A stretch of 35,990 nt of DNA from Chloroflexota bacterium (GTDB lineage Bacteria > Chloroflexota > Limnocylindria > Limnocylindrales > CSP1-4): the NCBI GenBank assembly GCA_021788175.1, contig JAJYKX010000004.1, positions 1 to 35,990 on the forward strand, written 5' to 3'. Of this stretch, positions 17,127 to 25,855 are shown one piece after another. The notes below the pieces were generated by a model. That model made no database searches. It had not been told where the DNA came from and saw nothing but the letters and a program-made list of their open reading frames with translations. Both the position numbers and the translations under genes were made by a program. Position 1 is the stretch's first letter. Each line of letters begins with the position of its first letter.

Positions 17127-17917
17127 CGCCCGGTCCAGCGCACGAGCCGGATGCTGAACTCGAAGAGCGCGTACATCACGACGCCCAGCACGCTCGGGCT
17201 GATGGGATCTCCGCCGGGCGTCACCACCACGGCGAAGACGGCGATCCCCAGGATCACCATGCGCCGGTTCTTGCGCAGCCGCTCCGACGTGACGATCCCC
17301 ACCTTGCTCAGGAGCACCAGCACGATGGGGAACTCCATGACCAGGCCGAACGCCAGGAAGAGGAGGCTGACGAAGCCGAAGTACGCCTCCGCGGTGATCA
17401 GCGGCTCCAGGACGCCCGGCACCGCGAACCCGAGCAGGAAGGCCGAGGCGAACGGCAGGACCACGTACGCGACGGCCACCCCGAGGGCGAAGAAGAGGAG
17501 CGCGAGCGGGACCCAGGGGCGGGCCAGCCGGCGCTCCTCCGCGGTCAGGCCCGGGGCCACGAACCGCCACAGCTGGAGGAGGATCACGGGCATCGCCAGC
17601 ACCACGCCGATCACGATGGCGACCTTGATCTGGATGAAGAAGGCGCCGCCGAGGTCGGTGAAACGGAGCGCGCCCGGGATGGGCGCCTTGAGGATCTGGA
17701 TCGCCCGCGGGGCGAAGAACATCCCGACGACCGACCCCACGACCACCGCCAGGGCCGAGATGAAGAGCCGCCGGCGGAGCTCTGCCAGGTGATCGACGAG
17801 GCTCATCACGGCCTCGTCGTTCGAGGCGGGCGCGGGCGTCGGCGCGGCGGGTTCGCGGGGCGCACCACCGCCCGCCAGGGTCAGGTCCCCCGTTCGGACG
17901 GCATCCAGGTCAGCCAC
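17123..17917 (-). CDS. tatC: Twin-arginine translocase subunit TatC
   Basis: MSLVDHLAELRRRLFISALAVVVGSVVGMFFAPRAIQIL...FVAPGLTAEERRLARPWVPLALLFFALGVAVAYVVLPFA...YFGFVSLLFLAFGLVMEFPIVLVLLSKVGIVTSERLRKNRRMVILGIAVFAVVVTPGGDPISPSVLGVVMYALFEFSI. Confidence 0.96.
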   Translation of the reverse strand: MADLDAVRTGDLTLAGGGAPREPAAPTPAPASNDEAVMSLVDHLAELRRRLFISALAVVVGSVVGMFFAPRAIQILKAPIPGALRFTDLGGAFFIQIKVAIVIGVVLAMPVILLQLWRFVAPGLTAEERRLARPWVPLALLFFALGVAVAYVVLPFASAFLLGFAVPGVLEPLITAEAYFGFVSLLFLAFGLVMEFPIVLVLLSKVGIVTSERLRKNRRMVILGIAVFAVVVTPGGDPISPSVLGVVMYALFEFSIRLVRWTGR

Positions 17918-17941
17918 TCGAGCGGCTGTCGGGCCCGGCGA

Positions 17942-18277
17942 TCAGGCCCCGACCCGGGGCTCGCTCGGACCGGGGCTCTGCGGCGGCTCCTGCCCCTGCG
18001 GGGCGGGCGCGACGGGCTGCTGCGCGGCCTGGCTGACCGGTGTCGCCGCCGCGGCAGGCGCCGGTGCGGGGGCGACGGGCTGCTGCACCGGGGCGACGGG
18101 CGGCTGTGCCGGCTGGGCGTCGAGCCGCACCGAGTCCTGCACGTCCGTCGCCGCCTTGCGGAACTCGCGGATGCTGGAGCCGAGGCTCTTCCCGATCTCC
18201 GGGAGCTTGCTCGGGCCGAGCACGAGCAGGGCGATCGCCAGGACCAGGATGACTTCCATGGGGCCGATGTCGGGCAT
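17942..18277 (-). CDS. tatA: Sec-independent translocase TatA/TatB-family subunit
   Basis: MPDIGPMEVILVLAIALLVLGPSKLPEIGKSLGSSIREFRKAATDVQDSV, then a Pro/Ala/Gln-rich tail with recurring QQPVAPA. Confidence 0.9.
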   Translation of the reverse strand: MPDIGPMEVILVLAIALLVLGPSKLPEIGKSLGSSIREFRKAATDVQDSVRLDAQPAQPPVAPVQQPVAPAPAPAAAATPVSQAAQQPVAPAPQGQEPPQSPGPSEPRVGA

Positions 18278-18310
18278 AGTCGAGGCGACTCCTGCGGCTG
18301 ACCGTCCCGG

Positions 18311-19189
18311 TCAGGGCAGCGATTGTAGCACCGGCAATCGGCCCGCCCAGCCCGCCGCCGCTGCCTCCAGCGCGGCCGCGGGATCGGATGCCCCGTTGGC
18401 GGCGCCCGCGATCCCACGCGAGACGTTCACCAGGAGCCCGCCGCCGGGACGGCTCCCGGCTGCTCCGGCAGCGGCGGGGCCGTGGGCCAGCGCCGCGTCC
18501 AGGTCCCCGCCCTGCGCACCGATGCCGGGCACGAGGAACGCGAGCCCGGGTGCCACGCTCCGGAGCGCCTCCAGCTCGCGCGGTGCCGTGGCGCCCACCA
18601 CCAGCCCCACCGTGCCGTGCTGCCCGTTCCACAGCGTGGCCCGGCGGGCCACCCGCACGTGCAGCGGCTCGGCCGGCCACCCCTCGTCGGGGTCCGGCGC
18701 GACCTGCAGGTCCTGCAGCTCTCCCGCACCCGGGTTGGAGGTGCGGCAGAGGACGTAGGCGAAGCGGTCGGGGCGCTCCAGGAGCGGGGCGATGGCCTCG
18801 CGTCCCAGGTACGGGCTGACCGTGACCGCGTCGGCGCCGAGGCGATCGAACAGGGCGACAGCCTGGCGCGCCGCGGTGGAGCCGATGTCCCCGCGCTTGG
18901 CGTCCGCGAGGACGGGGACGTCCGGGGGGATCAGCGCCCGCAGTCGCTCGAGGACCGCCATCCCCTCGCCGCCGAACGCCTCGAAGAAGGCGAGGTTCGG
19001 CTTCACGGCCGCCGCGTGCGGCACTGCCGCCGCCAGGAGCAGCCGGACGAACGCCTCCACGCCGGTGAGATCGGGCGCGAACCCGGCCGGCAGCGAGCGC
19101 GGGTCCGGGTCGATCCCCACGCAGAGGACGGTCCCCACCCGCGCCGTGCGCGCGGCGAGCCGCCCGAGGAAGGTCTCCGCTCCCGGCAT
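18311..19189 (-). CDS. pyrF: Orotidine 5'-phosphate decarboxylase (type 2)
   Basis: GTVLCVGIDPDPRSLPAGF...AAAVKPNLAFFEAFGGEGMAVLERLRALIPPDVPVLADAKRGDIGSTAARQAVALFDRLGADAVTVSPYLGREAIAPLLERPDRFAYVLCRTSNPGAGELQDLQ. ATG at 19189 has an SD; ATG at 19210 is an alternative. Confidence 0.95.
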   Translation of the reverse strand: MPGAETFLGRLAARTARVGTVLCVGIDPDPRSLPAGFAPDLTGVEAFVRLLLAAAVPHAAAVKPNLAFFEAFGGEGMAVLERLRALIPPDVPVLADAKRGDIGSTAARQAVALFDRLGADAVTVSPYLGREAIAPLLERPDRFAYVLCRTSNPGAGELQDLQVAPDPDEGWPAEPLHVRVARRATLWNGQHGTVGLVVGATAPRELEALRSVAPGLAFLVPGIGAQGGDLDAALAHGPAAAGAAGSRPGGGLLVNVSRGIAGAANGASDPAAALEAAAAGWAGRLPVLQSLP

Positions 19190-19209
19190 TCCGACTCCCT
19201 CCCCTGGCA

Positions 19210-20499
19210 TCACGGCCCCGTCGACGGTCCGGGCGCCACCGCGCCCGACGCCGCGACCGATGGAGCGGGCGTGGCCGGCGGTGGCGTGGGGATCTCGCTC
19301 GGCGGGATGTACCAGACCGGGCGTGACGTGCCGTCGAGCTGGCTCTGGGACGTCAGCGGCTCCGTCCTGGCCACGGTGAACCGCGGAGCCGTGCCACCGA
19401 GCGTGATGAGCTCCAGGTCGATGGTGCTGCCCTGGGCACGCAGGAAGGCGATCTGGTTGCCGGCCGGCGACCACGTCGGCGCGAAGCTGCGAGCATCGTG
19501 CGTGAGCTGCACGAGCAGCTTCCCGGTATGGGCGTCCAGGATCACCACGTCCCGCCCGCGCGGACTCGTCCGCACCGCGGCGATGTACTGGCCGTCCGGC
19601 GACCACGACGGCTGCGCGTAGTTGTTCGGGGTGAGGAACGACGCAGTCTTGGTCTGCACGTCGTACAGGGCGATCCGCGGCGCCCCGTACGCGCCCTGCT
19701 TGTCGTTGTACGTGTAGGCGATCGTGCTGCCGTCCGGGCTCCACTGCGGATCGTTGTGCCCCAGGCCGAAGCCGTAGTAGTACGCCTGGCCGAGCGGCAG
19801 CCGGACCACCTGCCCGCCGCCGACCGGCAGGAGCGAGAGCGCCACGCTGTCGGTGAACGGGTTGGAGGAATCGCTGACGATCGCAAAGGTCTTCCCGTCA
19901 GGGCTGAGGTCCGGCTGCCAGATCCCGTAGAAGTACTGGCCCCCGGCGGGGAGCGAGTAGAGACCGCTCTGGATGGCGGTGGCGGGAGCGCCGGCCCGAG
20001 CCGCCATGCGCGAGAGCACCGGGTACTCCAGCGTGTAGTTCACGCGCGATCCCGGGACGCACCCGCCGGCGGCGATGTACTGGCACGGTACCTGCGTCTT
20101 CTGCGAGACAACGTGGATGAAGTAGATGGTGCGTCCGTCGGGCGACCAGGTGGGGCTCTGGTCGGTGCCGCTGGAGGTGAACTGGGTGAGCTGGTCGTCG
20201 CCCGTCACCGACCAGATGTTGCCGGCCTTGACGAAGAGGATCGTCCCGAGCACGTGCGGCGGCTGCACGGCCACCGGCGTGTAGACGACGATCGGGTTTG
20301 GCGTGCGGCCCGCGACGTCGCCCGGCAGCGTCCGGTTGATCGATACGGGGCTGGGCACCGATCCCCCGAGCAGCGCGTAGCTCGCGAGGGCCACGACGAT
20401 GAGCCCGATCAGCGAGAGGATGGAGGCTGCCCCCGGGACCGGGCCCCGCCAGGCAACACGGGATCCGTCATCCCCCCCTGGGGAGCGCCGCTCGCTCAC
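19210..20499 (-). CDS. Membrane-anchored TolB/WD40-like beta-propeller protein
   Basis: N-terminal TM helix (ILSLIGLIVVALASYALLGG), repeated blade motifs 'DQSPTWSPDGRTIYFIH', 'QPDLSPDGKTFAIVSD', 'DPQWSPDGSTIAYTYND', 'QPSWSPDGQYIAAVRT', 'APTWSPAGNQIAFLRA'. Confidence 0.88.
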   Translation of the reverse strand: MSERRSPGGDDGSRVAWRGPVPGAASILSLIGLIVVALASYALLGGSVPSPVSINRTLPGDVAGRTPNPIVVYTPVAVQPPHVLGTILFVKAGNIWSVTGDDQLTQFTSSGTDQSPTWSPDGRTIYFIHVVSQKTQVPCQYIAAGGCVPGSRVNYTLEYPVLSRMAARAGAPATAIQSGLYSLPAGGQYFYGIWQPDLSPDGKTFAIVSDSSNPFTDSVALSLLPVGGGQVVRLPLGQAYYYGFGLGHNDPQWSPDGSTIAYTYNDKQGAYGAPRIALYDVQTKTASFLTPNNYAQPSWSPDGQYIAAVRTSPRGRDVVILDAHTGKLLVQLTHDARSFAPTWSPAGNQIAFLRAQGSTIDLELITLGGTAPRFTVARTEPLTSQSQLDGTSRPVWYIPPSEIPTPPPATPAPSVAASGAVAPGPSTGP

Positions 20500-22262
20500 C
20501 GACCGGGGGTCCCGGCCGCGGAGGGCAGGCCGTGCCCGGCGGAGGCCGCGTCCAGGAGCTCGAGCTGGAGCGACTCGTACCCGCCGAAGTGCCGGCTGCC
20601 GATGCGCGCCACCAGGTCCAGCCGATCCCCCGGCGCGACCTGCGCGCCCAGGTCCGCCCGTCCGAACGCGATCACATCGAGCACCTCGCGGCCCTTGGAG
20701 ACGGTCAGCTGGACGTGCCCGTTGGACACGGGGCGGATTCGGGTCACGGTCGCCCCGAGGACGGCCACCTGGGGCGGTGGGTTCCCGGGCCCGAAGGGTT
20801 CCAGTCGTGCGAGGTCACGGTGCAGATCGTAGCCGACCTCGGCGACGGGGACGCTGAGGTCCACCCGCAGGTCCGGCTCCCTGCGCTCCAGGGGGCCGGC
20901 CGCGGCGAGGGCGAGGAACTCCTCGCGGAACGGTTCCAGGCTGCCCGGGAGCAGGTCACCGCCGGCGGCCTCCGGGTGGCCGCCGTAGCGCACGAAGTGA
21001 CGCCCGCAGGCGGCGAACGCGCGGGCCAGGTCGAGGGCGCCCGTCGGGGATCGGCCGGAGCCCCGCCACGGCTCCAGCTGGGTCGAGAAGACCACCGCTG
21101 GGCGGCGGTGCTCCTCTGCCAGCCGCCCGGCCACCAGGCCGATCAGGCCGGCCGGCCACGGGCCCGCGATGACGAGCGCCGGGGCGTCGCCCGGGTCCCC
21201 GACGACCGCCCGGGCCTCGGCCAGGGCCGACGCCGTGAGGTCCCGGCGCGTCCGGTTCGCCTCCTCGAGCTGCGCGGCCAGCCCGGCCGCCTCCTCGCGG
21301 TCCGAGGACATGAGCAGCCGGGACGCCAGGGTCACCTCGCCGATCCGCCCCGCCGCGTTGAGCCGGGGGGCGATGGTGTAGGCGACGACATCCGCGTCCA
21401 CCCGGGCCGGTGCGACGCCGGCGACCTCCAGGAGTGCCGCGAGGCCGGGGCGCGGTCGCTCGCGCAGCAGGTCCAGCCCCAGGCGGACGATGGCGCGGTT
21501 CTCGCCCAGCAGCGGCGCCACGTCCGAGATGGTGCCGATGGCGGCGAGGTCGGCGAGACCCGTCCACCCGGAGTCACCGCCGTCCCGGCCACCGAGCAGC
21601 AACTGGGCGACCTTGAACGCCACGCCCGCACCGGTCAGCCGCGTGTCCGGGTACCGGTTGTCCGCCCGCTGCGGGTTGACGACGGCCGCCGAGCCGGGCC
21701 AGCGCTCCGGCACGTGGTGGTGGTCCGTCACCAGCACGTCGATTCCCCGCCGGGCCGCCAGCGCGATCTCGTCCGCGCTGCTCGATCCACAGTCCACGGT
21801 CACGATGACGGAGCAGCCGGCGGCCGCGGCGCGGTCCACGGCTCCTTCCGACAGCCCGTGCCCGTCCGTGAACCGGCTCGGGACGTACGGCTCCACCTCC
21901 AGCCCGCGGTGTCGCAGGGCGAGCACCATCACCGAGAGCGCGGTCAGCCCGTCCGCGTCGAAGTCCCCGTAGACCAGGACCCGCTCGCCGTGCGCCCGCG
22001 CACGGGCCAGCCGCTCGGCGACCACCGCGGCATCCGGCAGGAGCGCAGGATCGTGCAGCACGGAGAGCGGCTCGGCGACGAACGCCTCCAGGTCCTCGGG
22101 CCGCTCGCACCCGCGGGCGGCGAGCAGGCGCAGGACCCGCGGCGGCACGCCGTGGCGCTCGGCCGCGTCGCTCAGCTCGGGCGAGACGGGAGGGGCCGGG
22201 ACGGGGGCCCACCGCCGTGTCGGGGACAGCATCGCCCCCGAGTCTGCCACGACCGGGTTCAC
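20496..22262 (-). CDS. recJ: Single-stranded-DNA-specific exonuclease RecJ
   Basis: RVLVYGDFDADGLTALSVMVLALRHRGLEVEPYVPSRFTDGHGLSEGAVDRAAAAGCSVIVTVDCGSSSADEIALAARRGIDVLVTDHHHVPE...VVNPQRADNRYPDTRLTGAGVAFKVAQLLL...APRLNAAGRIGEVTLASRLLMS...RYGGHPEAAGGDLLPG. Confidence 0.95.
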   Translation of the reverse strand: MNPVVADSGAMLSPTRRWAPVPAPPVSPELSDAAERHGVPPRVLRLLAARGCERPEDLEAFVAEPLSVLHDPALLPDAAVVAERLARARAHGERVLVYGDFDADGLTALSVMVLALRHRGLEVEPYVPSRFTDGHGLSEGAVDRAAAAGCSVIVTVDCGSSSADEIALAARRGIDVLVTDHHHVPERWPGSAAVVNPQRADNRYPDTRLTGAGVAFKVAQLLLGGRDGGDSGWTGLADLAAIGTISDVAPLLGENRAIVRLGLDLLRERPRPGLAALLEVAGVAPARVDADVVAYTIAPRLNAAGRIGEVTLASRLLMSSDREEAAGLAAQLEEANRTRRDLTASALAEARAVVGDPGDAPALVIAGPWPAGLIGLVAGRLAEEHRRPAVVFSTQLEPWRGSGRSPTGALDLARAFAACGRHFVRYGGHPEAAGGDLLPGSLEPFREEFLALAAAGPLERREPDLRVDLSVPVAEVGYDLHRDLARLEPFGPGNPPPQVAVLGATVTRIRPVSNGHVQLTVSKGREVLDVIAFGRADLGAQVAPGDRLDLVARIGSRHFGGYESLQLELLDAASAGHGLPSAAGTPGR

Positions 22263-22268
22263 CTGCCC

Positions 22269-23486
22269 TTATCGGGCCGCGCGAGCCTGTGCCAGCGCCT
22301 CCTGCCGGCGGCGATCCTCCCAGTTGTGCCACACGACCAGGATCATGCTGGCGTTGAAGATGGAGGAGTACGTCCCGGAGAGGATCCCGATGAGCAGCGC
22401 CAGGACGAACTCCCGGATGCTCGACGCGCCCAGCAGCAGCAGGGCGAGCAGGGTCATGATCACCGTCATCGACGTGTTGATCGACCGGCCCAGCGTCTGC
22501 AGGATGCTGTGGTTCACGATGGCGTCGAACGGCTCGCCGGCGTGGCGCGCCCGGTTCTCCCGGATCCGGTCGAACACCACGATCGTGTCATGCACGCTGA
22601 AGCCGATCACGGTCAGCATGGCGGTCACGAAGAGCGAGTCGATCTGCACCCCGAAGAGGGTGCCGAGGATCGCGAACGTCCCCACCACCACGACCACGTC
22701 GTGCAGCAGGGCGACGATCGCGGAGACCCCGAACTTGACGTCGCTGAACCGCGTCGAAACCCAGATCAGGATGCCCAGCGACCCCAGGATGACCAGCAGG
22801 ATCGCCTGCTGGGTCAGCTCGGAGCTGATGATGGGCCCGATGGTGGTCTGCTCCTGGATGTCGGAGATGGGGCCGAACTTCGCCTGGAGCGCCGTCGCGA
22901 GTTCTCCCAGCTTGCCCTCGGTGGGCACCGGGATCGATGGGCTGGCGCTGGGCGACGGGCTCGCGGTGCCGGCACCGGCTGCGCCGGAGGCGGTCGGCGA
23001 TGCGGACGGCGCGGCCGAGCCGCTCGCCGCCGTGCTGGCCGCCGGGCTCGCCGATGGAGATGCTGCAGCGGATGGCGCCGCCGACGGGGCCACCGACGCC
23101 GATGCCGAAGCCGACGGCCCGGCCGAGGCCGGGGCGGAGGGTGCCGCCGACGCCCCGAGCGACGCGACCGGCACCGGCGTGGCCACCGGAGCCGGCGGCA
23201 ACAGGCCGATCGGCTTGGTGCGGATCGTGATGAAGCCGTCGCTGGACTCCTGGACCTGGGATCCGGGCAGGTCCTGCGCCAGCAGCACCGACTGGATCGC
23301 CGACACCGACGGCTGCGGTCCGGCGAAGCGGATCTGCCACTCGGTGCCGCCCGTGTAGTCGATCGAGAACTGCAGCCCGGCCGCCCCCTTCGTGAGGGGC
23401 GTCAGCAGGATGAAGAAGAGTCCCGGAACGACGATCAGGCCGCTCAGGAGGAAGAACCAGTTCCGCTTGTTGACCAGGTCAAACAT
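22269..23486 (-). CDS. secF: Protein translocase subunit SecF, with an about 90-aa Ala/Ser/Pro-rich insertion
   Basis: MFDLVNKRNWFFLLSGLIVVPGLFFILLTPLTKGAAGLQFSIDYTGGTEWQIRF...IGPIISSELTQQAILLVILGSLGILIWVSTRF...FGVSAIVALLHDVVVVVGTFAILGTLFGVQIDSLFVTAMLTVIGFSVHDTIVVFDRIREN. Confidence 0.95.
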   Translation of the reverse strand: MFDLVNKRNWFFLLSGLIVVPGLFFILLTPLTKGAAGLQFSIDYTGGTEWQIRFAGPQPSVSAIQSVLLAQDLPGSQVQESSDGFITIRTKPIGLLPPAPVATPVPVASLGASAAPSAPASAGPSASASASVAPSAAPSAAASPSASPAASTAASGSAAPSASPTASGAAGAGTASPSPSASPSIPVPTEGKLGELATALQAKFGPISDIQEQTTIGPIISSELTQQAILLVILGSLGILIWVSTRFSDVKFGVSAIVALLHDVVVVVGTFAILGTLFGVQIDSLFVTAMLTVIGFSVHDTIVVFDRIRENRARHAGEPFDAIVNHSILQTLGRSINTSMTVIMTLLALLLLGASSIREFVLALLIGILSGTYSSIFNASMILVVWHNWEDRRRQEALAQARAAR

Positions 23487-23547
23487 CGATCACGCCGCTG
23501 CACATGGGGGGACCGCCGGCACGCGCGTGCGGCGGACGTTGATGGCG

Positions 23548-24924
23548 TCAGGCACGGGATCGGATCTCGTTCCGCCTGGCGCCGCGCGGCGCTGCGGTGA
23601 CGAACTCCTCCTCGTTCACCCCGAACAGGCTGGCCTTCCGCGTCCACTGCCAGCGGACGATCGTGCGGAGGACCGTGCGGCTCACGGTGATGGCCGTGAA
23701 CATCGAGGTCAGCACGCCGATGATCAGGACGAGGGCGAAGCCCCGGATCACGGACGAGCCGAACCAGAACAGGATGAACGCGGTGATGAGGCTGGAGACG
23801 TTCGAGTCGAAGATGGAGTTCCAGGCCCGGTTGAAACCGGCCTCGATGGCGGGGCCGAGTGTCTTGCCGGCCCGCAGCTCCTCTCTCGTCCGCTCGAAGA
23901 TCAGGATGTTGGCATCGACCGCCATGCCCACCGACAGCACGAAGCCCGCGATGCCGGCCAGCGTGAGCGTGACGGGGATGAGCCGGAAGATCGCGAGCAC
24001 CACCACCGTGTAGTAGAGGAGCGCGAGAACGGCCACGCTGCCCTGCAGCCGGTAGTAGAGGATCATGAAGAGAAAGACCAGCAGGATGCCCAGGGCGCCG
24101 GCCAGCAGGGTGCGGTGCAGGAAGTCGGCGCCGAGCGTGGCGGGCACGTTCTGGCTGCTGATCTCCTGGAGCGGGAACGGCAGCGCGCCGTACTGGAGCA
24201 CGGTCACCAGGTCGTTCATCTGGGCGGCGGTGAAGCTGCCGCTGATCTGGCCGCTCCCATCGGTGATGGCGCTCTTGATGTAGGGCGCCGAGACCACCTG
24301 GCCGTCGAGGACGATCGCGAAGAAGTCACCGATGTGGCTCGCGGACCACTGCGCGAAGATCGTCTTGGCCGGGTCCTTCAGGGTGAACGCGACCGCGCGC
24401 TGGTTGGTGGTCTGGTCGAACGAGGCGTTGGCCGACGCCACCTGGTCGCCGCCGAAGAGGGGCTTGAGGGACGGGTCGATGGGATCGCCCTCGGCCGGCA
24501 CCGGCTTGGTGCCCGCGGCCGTGGAGGTCCCGTAGGTGGCCGGCGGCAGGGGCACGAACGTCAGCTGTCCGGTGGAGCCGACCAGCTTGACCACCTGCTG
24601 CACGTCGCTCACGCCCGGCAGCTGGACCGAGATCTGGTTGCTGCCCTTGGTCTCGATCACCGGCTCGGTGGTGCCCGTCGCGTTGACGCGCCGGTCGATG
24701 ATCCCGACGATCGTGTTCAGCGCGGAGCTGTCCGGGGTCTTGCCGTTCGCGGGCAGCACCAGGTAGTCGACCTCGACGCCGCCCTGCAGGTCGAGCCCGA
24801 GGCGCGTCTCGATCGGGTTGTTCGTGATGGGGTTGGTGAGGCCCGGCGCAAACGCGAACGAGAAGTCGATCGCGAGCGCGAGCAGGCCGACGACGACGAT
24901 GAGGAGGGGGGTGATCCGGCGCAT
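23548..24924 (-). CDS. secD: Protein translocase subunit SecD
   Basis: IETRLGLDLQGGVEVDYLVLP...IIDRRVNATGTTEPVIETKGSNQISVQLPGVSDVQQVVKLVGSTGQLTFVPLP...VPATLGADFLHRTLLAGALGILLVFLFMILYYRLQGSVAVLALLYY...LTLAGIAGFVLSVGMAVDANILIFERTREELRAGKTLGPAIEAGFNRAW. Confidence 0.97.
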   Translation of the reverse strand: MRRITPLLIVVVGLLALAIDFSFAFAPGLTNPITNNPIETRLGLDLQGGVEVDYLVLPANGKTPDSSALNTIVGIIDRRVNATGTTEPVIETKGSNQISVQLPGVSDVQQVVKLVGSTGQLTFVPLPPATYGTSTAAGTKPVPAEGDPIDPSLKPLFGGDQVASANASFDQTTNQRAVAFTLKDPAKTIFAQWSASHIGDFFAIVLDGQVVSAPYIKSAITDGSGQISGSFTAAQMNDLVTVLQYGALPFPLQEISSQNVPATLGADFLHRTLLAGALGILLVFLFMILYYRLQGSVAVLALLYYTVVVLAIFRLIPVTLTLAGIAGFVLSVGMAVDANILIFERTREELRAGKTLGPAIEAGFNRAWNSIFDSNVSSLITAFILFWFGSSVIRGFALVLIIGVLTSMFTAITVSRTVLRTIVRWQWTRKASLFGVNEEEFVTAAPRGARRNEIRSRA

Positions 24925-24932
24925 CGGGCGGG

Positions 24933-24938
24933 ACTATA
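24933..24938 (-). promoter_or_regulatory. Candidate -10 element for secD, consistent with a leaderless start
   Basis: Minus strand TATAGT, then 8 nt (CCCGCCCG), then ATG; no Shine-Dalgarno present. Confidence 0.4.
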
Positions 24939-25004
24939 GCAGGCTCGTCGCCGCGCCGTGCCGCCTCCGGCCACTGCGCGGTCCCGACGCGTGGTTCCGC
25001 GCCC

Positions 25005-25757
25005 TCATCCGGCCAGCATGCGGACCGCGACGAACGTCCCCACCACCACGATCGCGATGCGCAGGACGAGCGGCGGCAGGCGCCTTCCGACCGCGGCCCC
25101 GATCTGGCCGCCGGCGATCGATCCCGCCGCCACCAGCGCCACCACGGGCCAGGAGACGGGTGCCAGCACGATGAAGAGGACCGCCGCGATCCCGTTGACG
25201 AAGAGCGTCAGGAGGTTCTTCAGGCCGTTCAGGCGCTGCAGGTCGTCCGGCACGAAGATCGCCAGCAGGGAGATCAGGATGACCCCCTGCGCGGCACCGA
25301 AGTAGCCGCCGTAGATCCCGGTGAGGTAGACGAAGAGCGCCAGCGCCCAGGAGTGCTCCGCGCCGTCCGGGCGCCGGCGCGCGAGCGCGCGCGACAGCCG
25401 CGGCTGCAGCGCCACGAGCGCGCACGCCAGCAGGATGAGGTACGGCACCACGCGCTCGAACGTGCTCGCGGGGAACGCCAGCAGCAGGATGGCGCCGGTC
25501 ACCCCGCCCGCCACGGCCGCCGCGCCGAGCCGCAGCGCCCGCCGCCGCTGCCCGGAGAGCTCCCGCCGGTAGCCGACCACCCCGCTCGCGCCGCCCGGCA
25601 CCAGCCCCAGGGTGTTCGACACGTTGGCCACCACGGGCGGCACACCGAACGCGAGGAGGGTCGGGAACGTGATGAGGGATCCCGAACCGACGATCGTGTT
25701 GATCGTCCCGGCGGCCACGCCGGCGGCGGCGATCGCGAGCACCTCGATGGGCGTCAT
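25005..25757 (-). CDS. TauE/SafE family sulfite exporter-like permease
   Basis: LAIAAAGVAAGTINTIVGSGSLITFPTLLAFGVPPVVANVSNTLGLVPGGASGVVGYRREL...YLTGIYGGYFGAAQGVILISLLAIFVPDDLQRLNGLKNLLTLFVNGIAAVLFIV, multi-TM. Confidence 0.93.
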   Translation of the reverse strand: MTPIEVLAIAAAGVAAGTINTIVGSGSLITFPTLLAFGVPPVVANVSNTLGLVPGGASGVVGYRRELSGQRRRALRLGAAAVAGGVTGAILLLAFPASTFERVVPYLILLACALVALQPRLSRALARRRPDGAEHSWALALFVYLTGIYGGYFGAAQGVILISLLAIFVPDDLQRLNGLKNLLTLFVNGIAAVLFIVLAPVSWPVVALVAAGSIAGGQIGAAVGRRLPPLVLRIAIVVVGTFVAVRMLAG

Positions 25758-25855
25758 GCAGCCTCTGCGCTCCTGCTCATGCCGGGATGCGGCCCGGCGC
25801 CCGTTCGGTGGCGATGATCCCGTGCTGCAGGGTCATCGCAGGTCTCCCGGCGCTC

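Noticed and set aside
18322-18327. TACAAT -10-like box (minus strand) as a separate promoter of tatA
   Set aside because: Good hexamer, but it lies inside the last codons of pyrF (V-L-Q-S-L-P-stop) and lacks a -35; coding constraint explains it equally well.
22917-23196. Repetitive DNA inside secF considered as a possible CRISPR or mobile-element repeat
   Set aside because: Repeats are degenerate Ala/Ser/Pro codons in frame with secF; no regular spacer-repeat architecture.
20532-23600. 1022-aa plus-strand ORF, and other long antisense ORFs (e.g. 25787-27979, 31456-33708, 28059-29795, 16251-17792)
   Set aside because: They lie antisense to confidently identified genes (recJ/secF, uvrC, 5'-nucleotidase, aldehyde dehydrogenase, rapZ/tatC), are Arg/Gly/Ala/His-rich low-complexity translations, and are expected in very GC-rich DNA.
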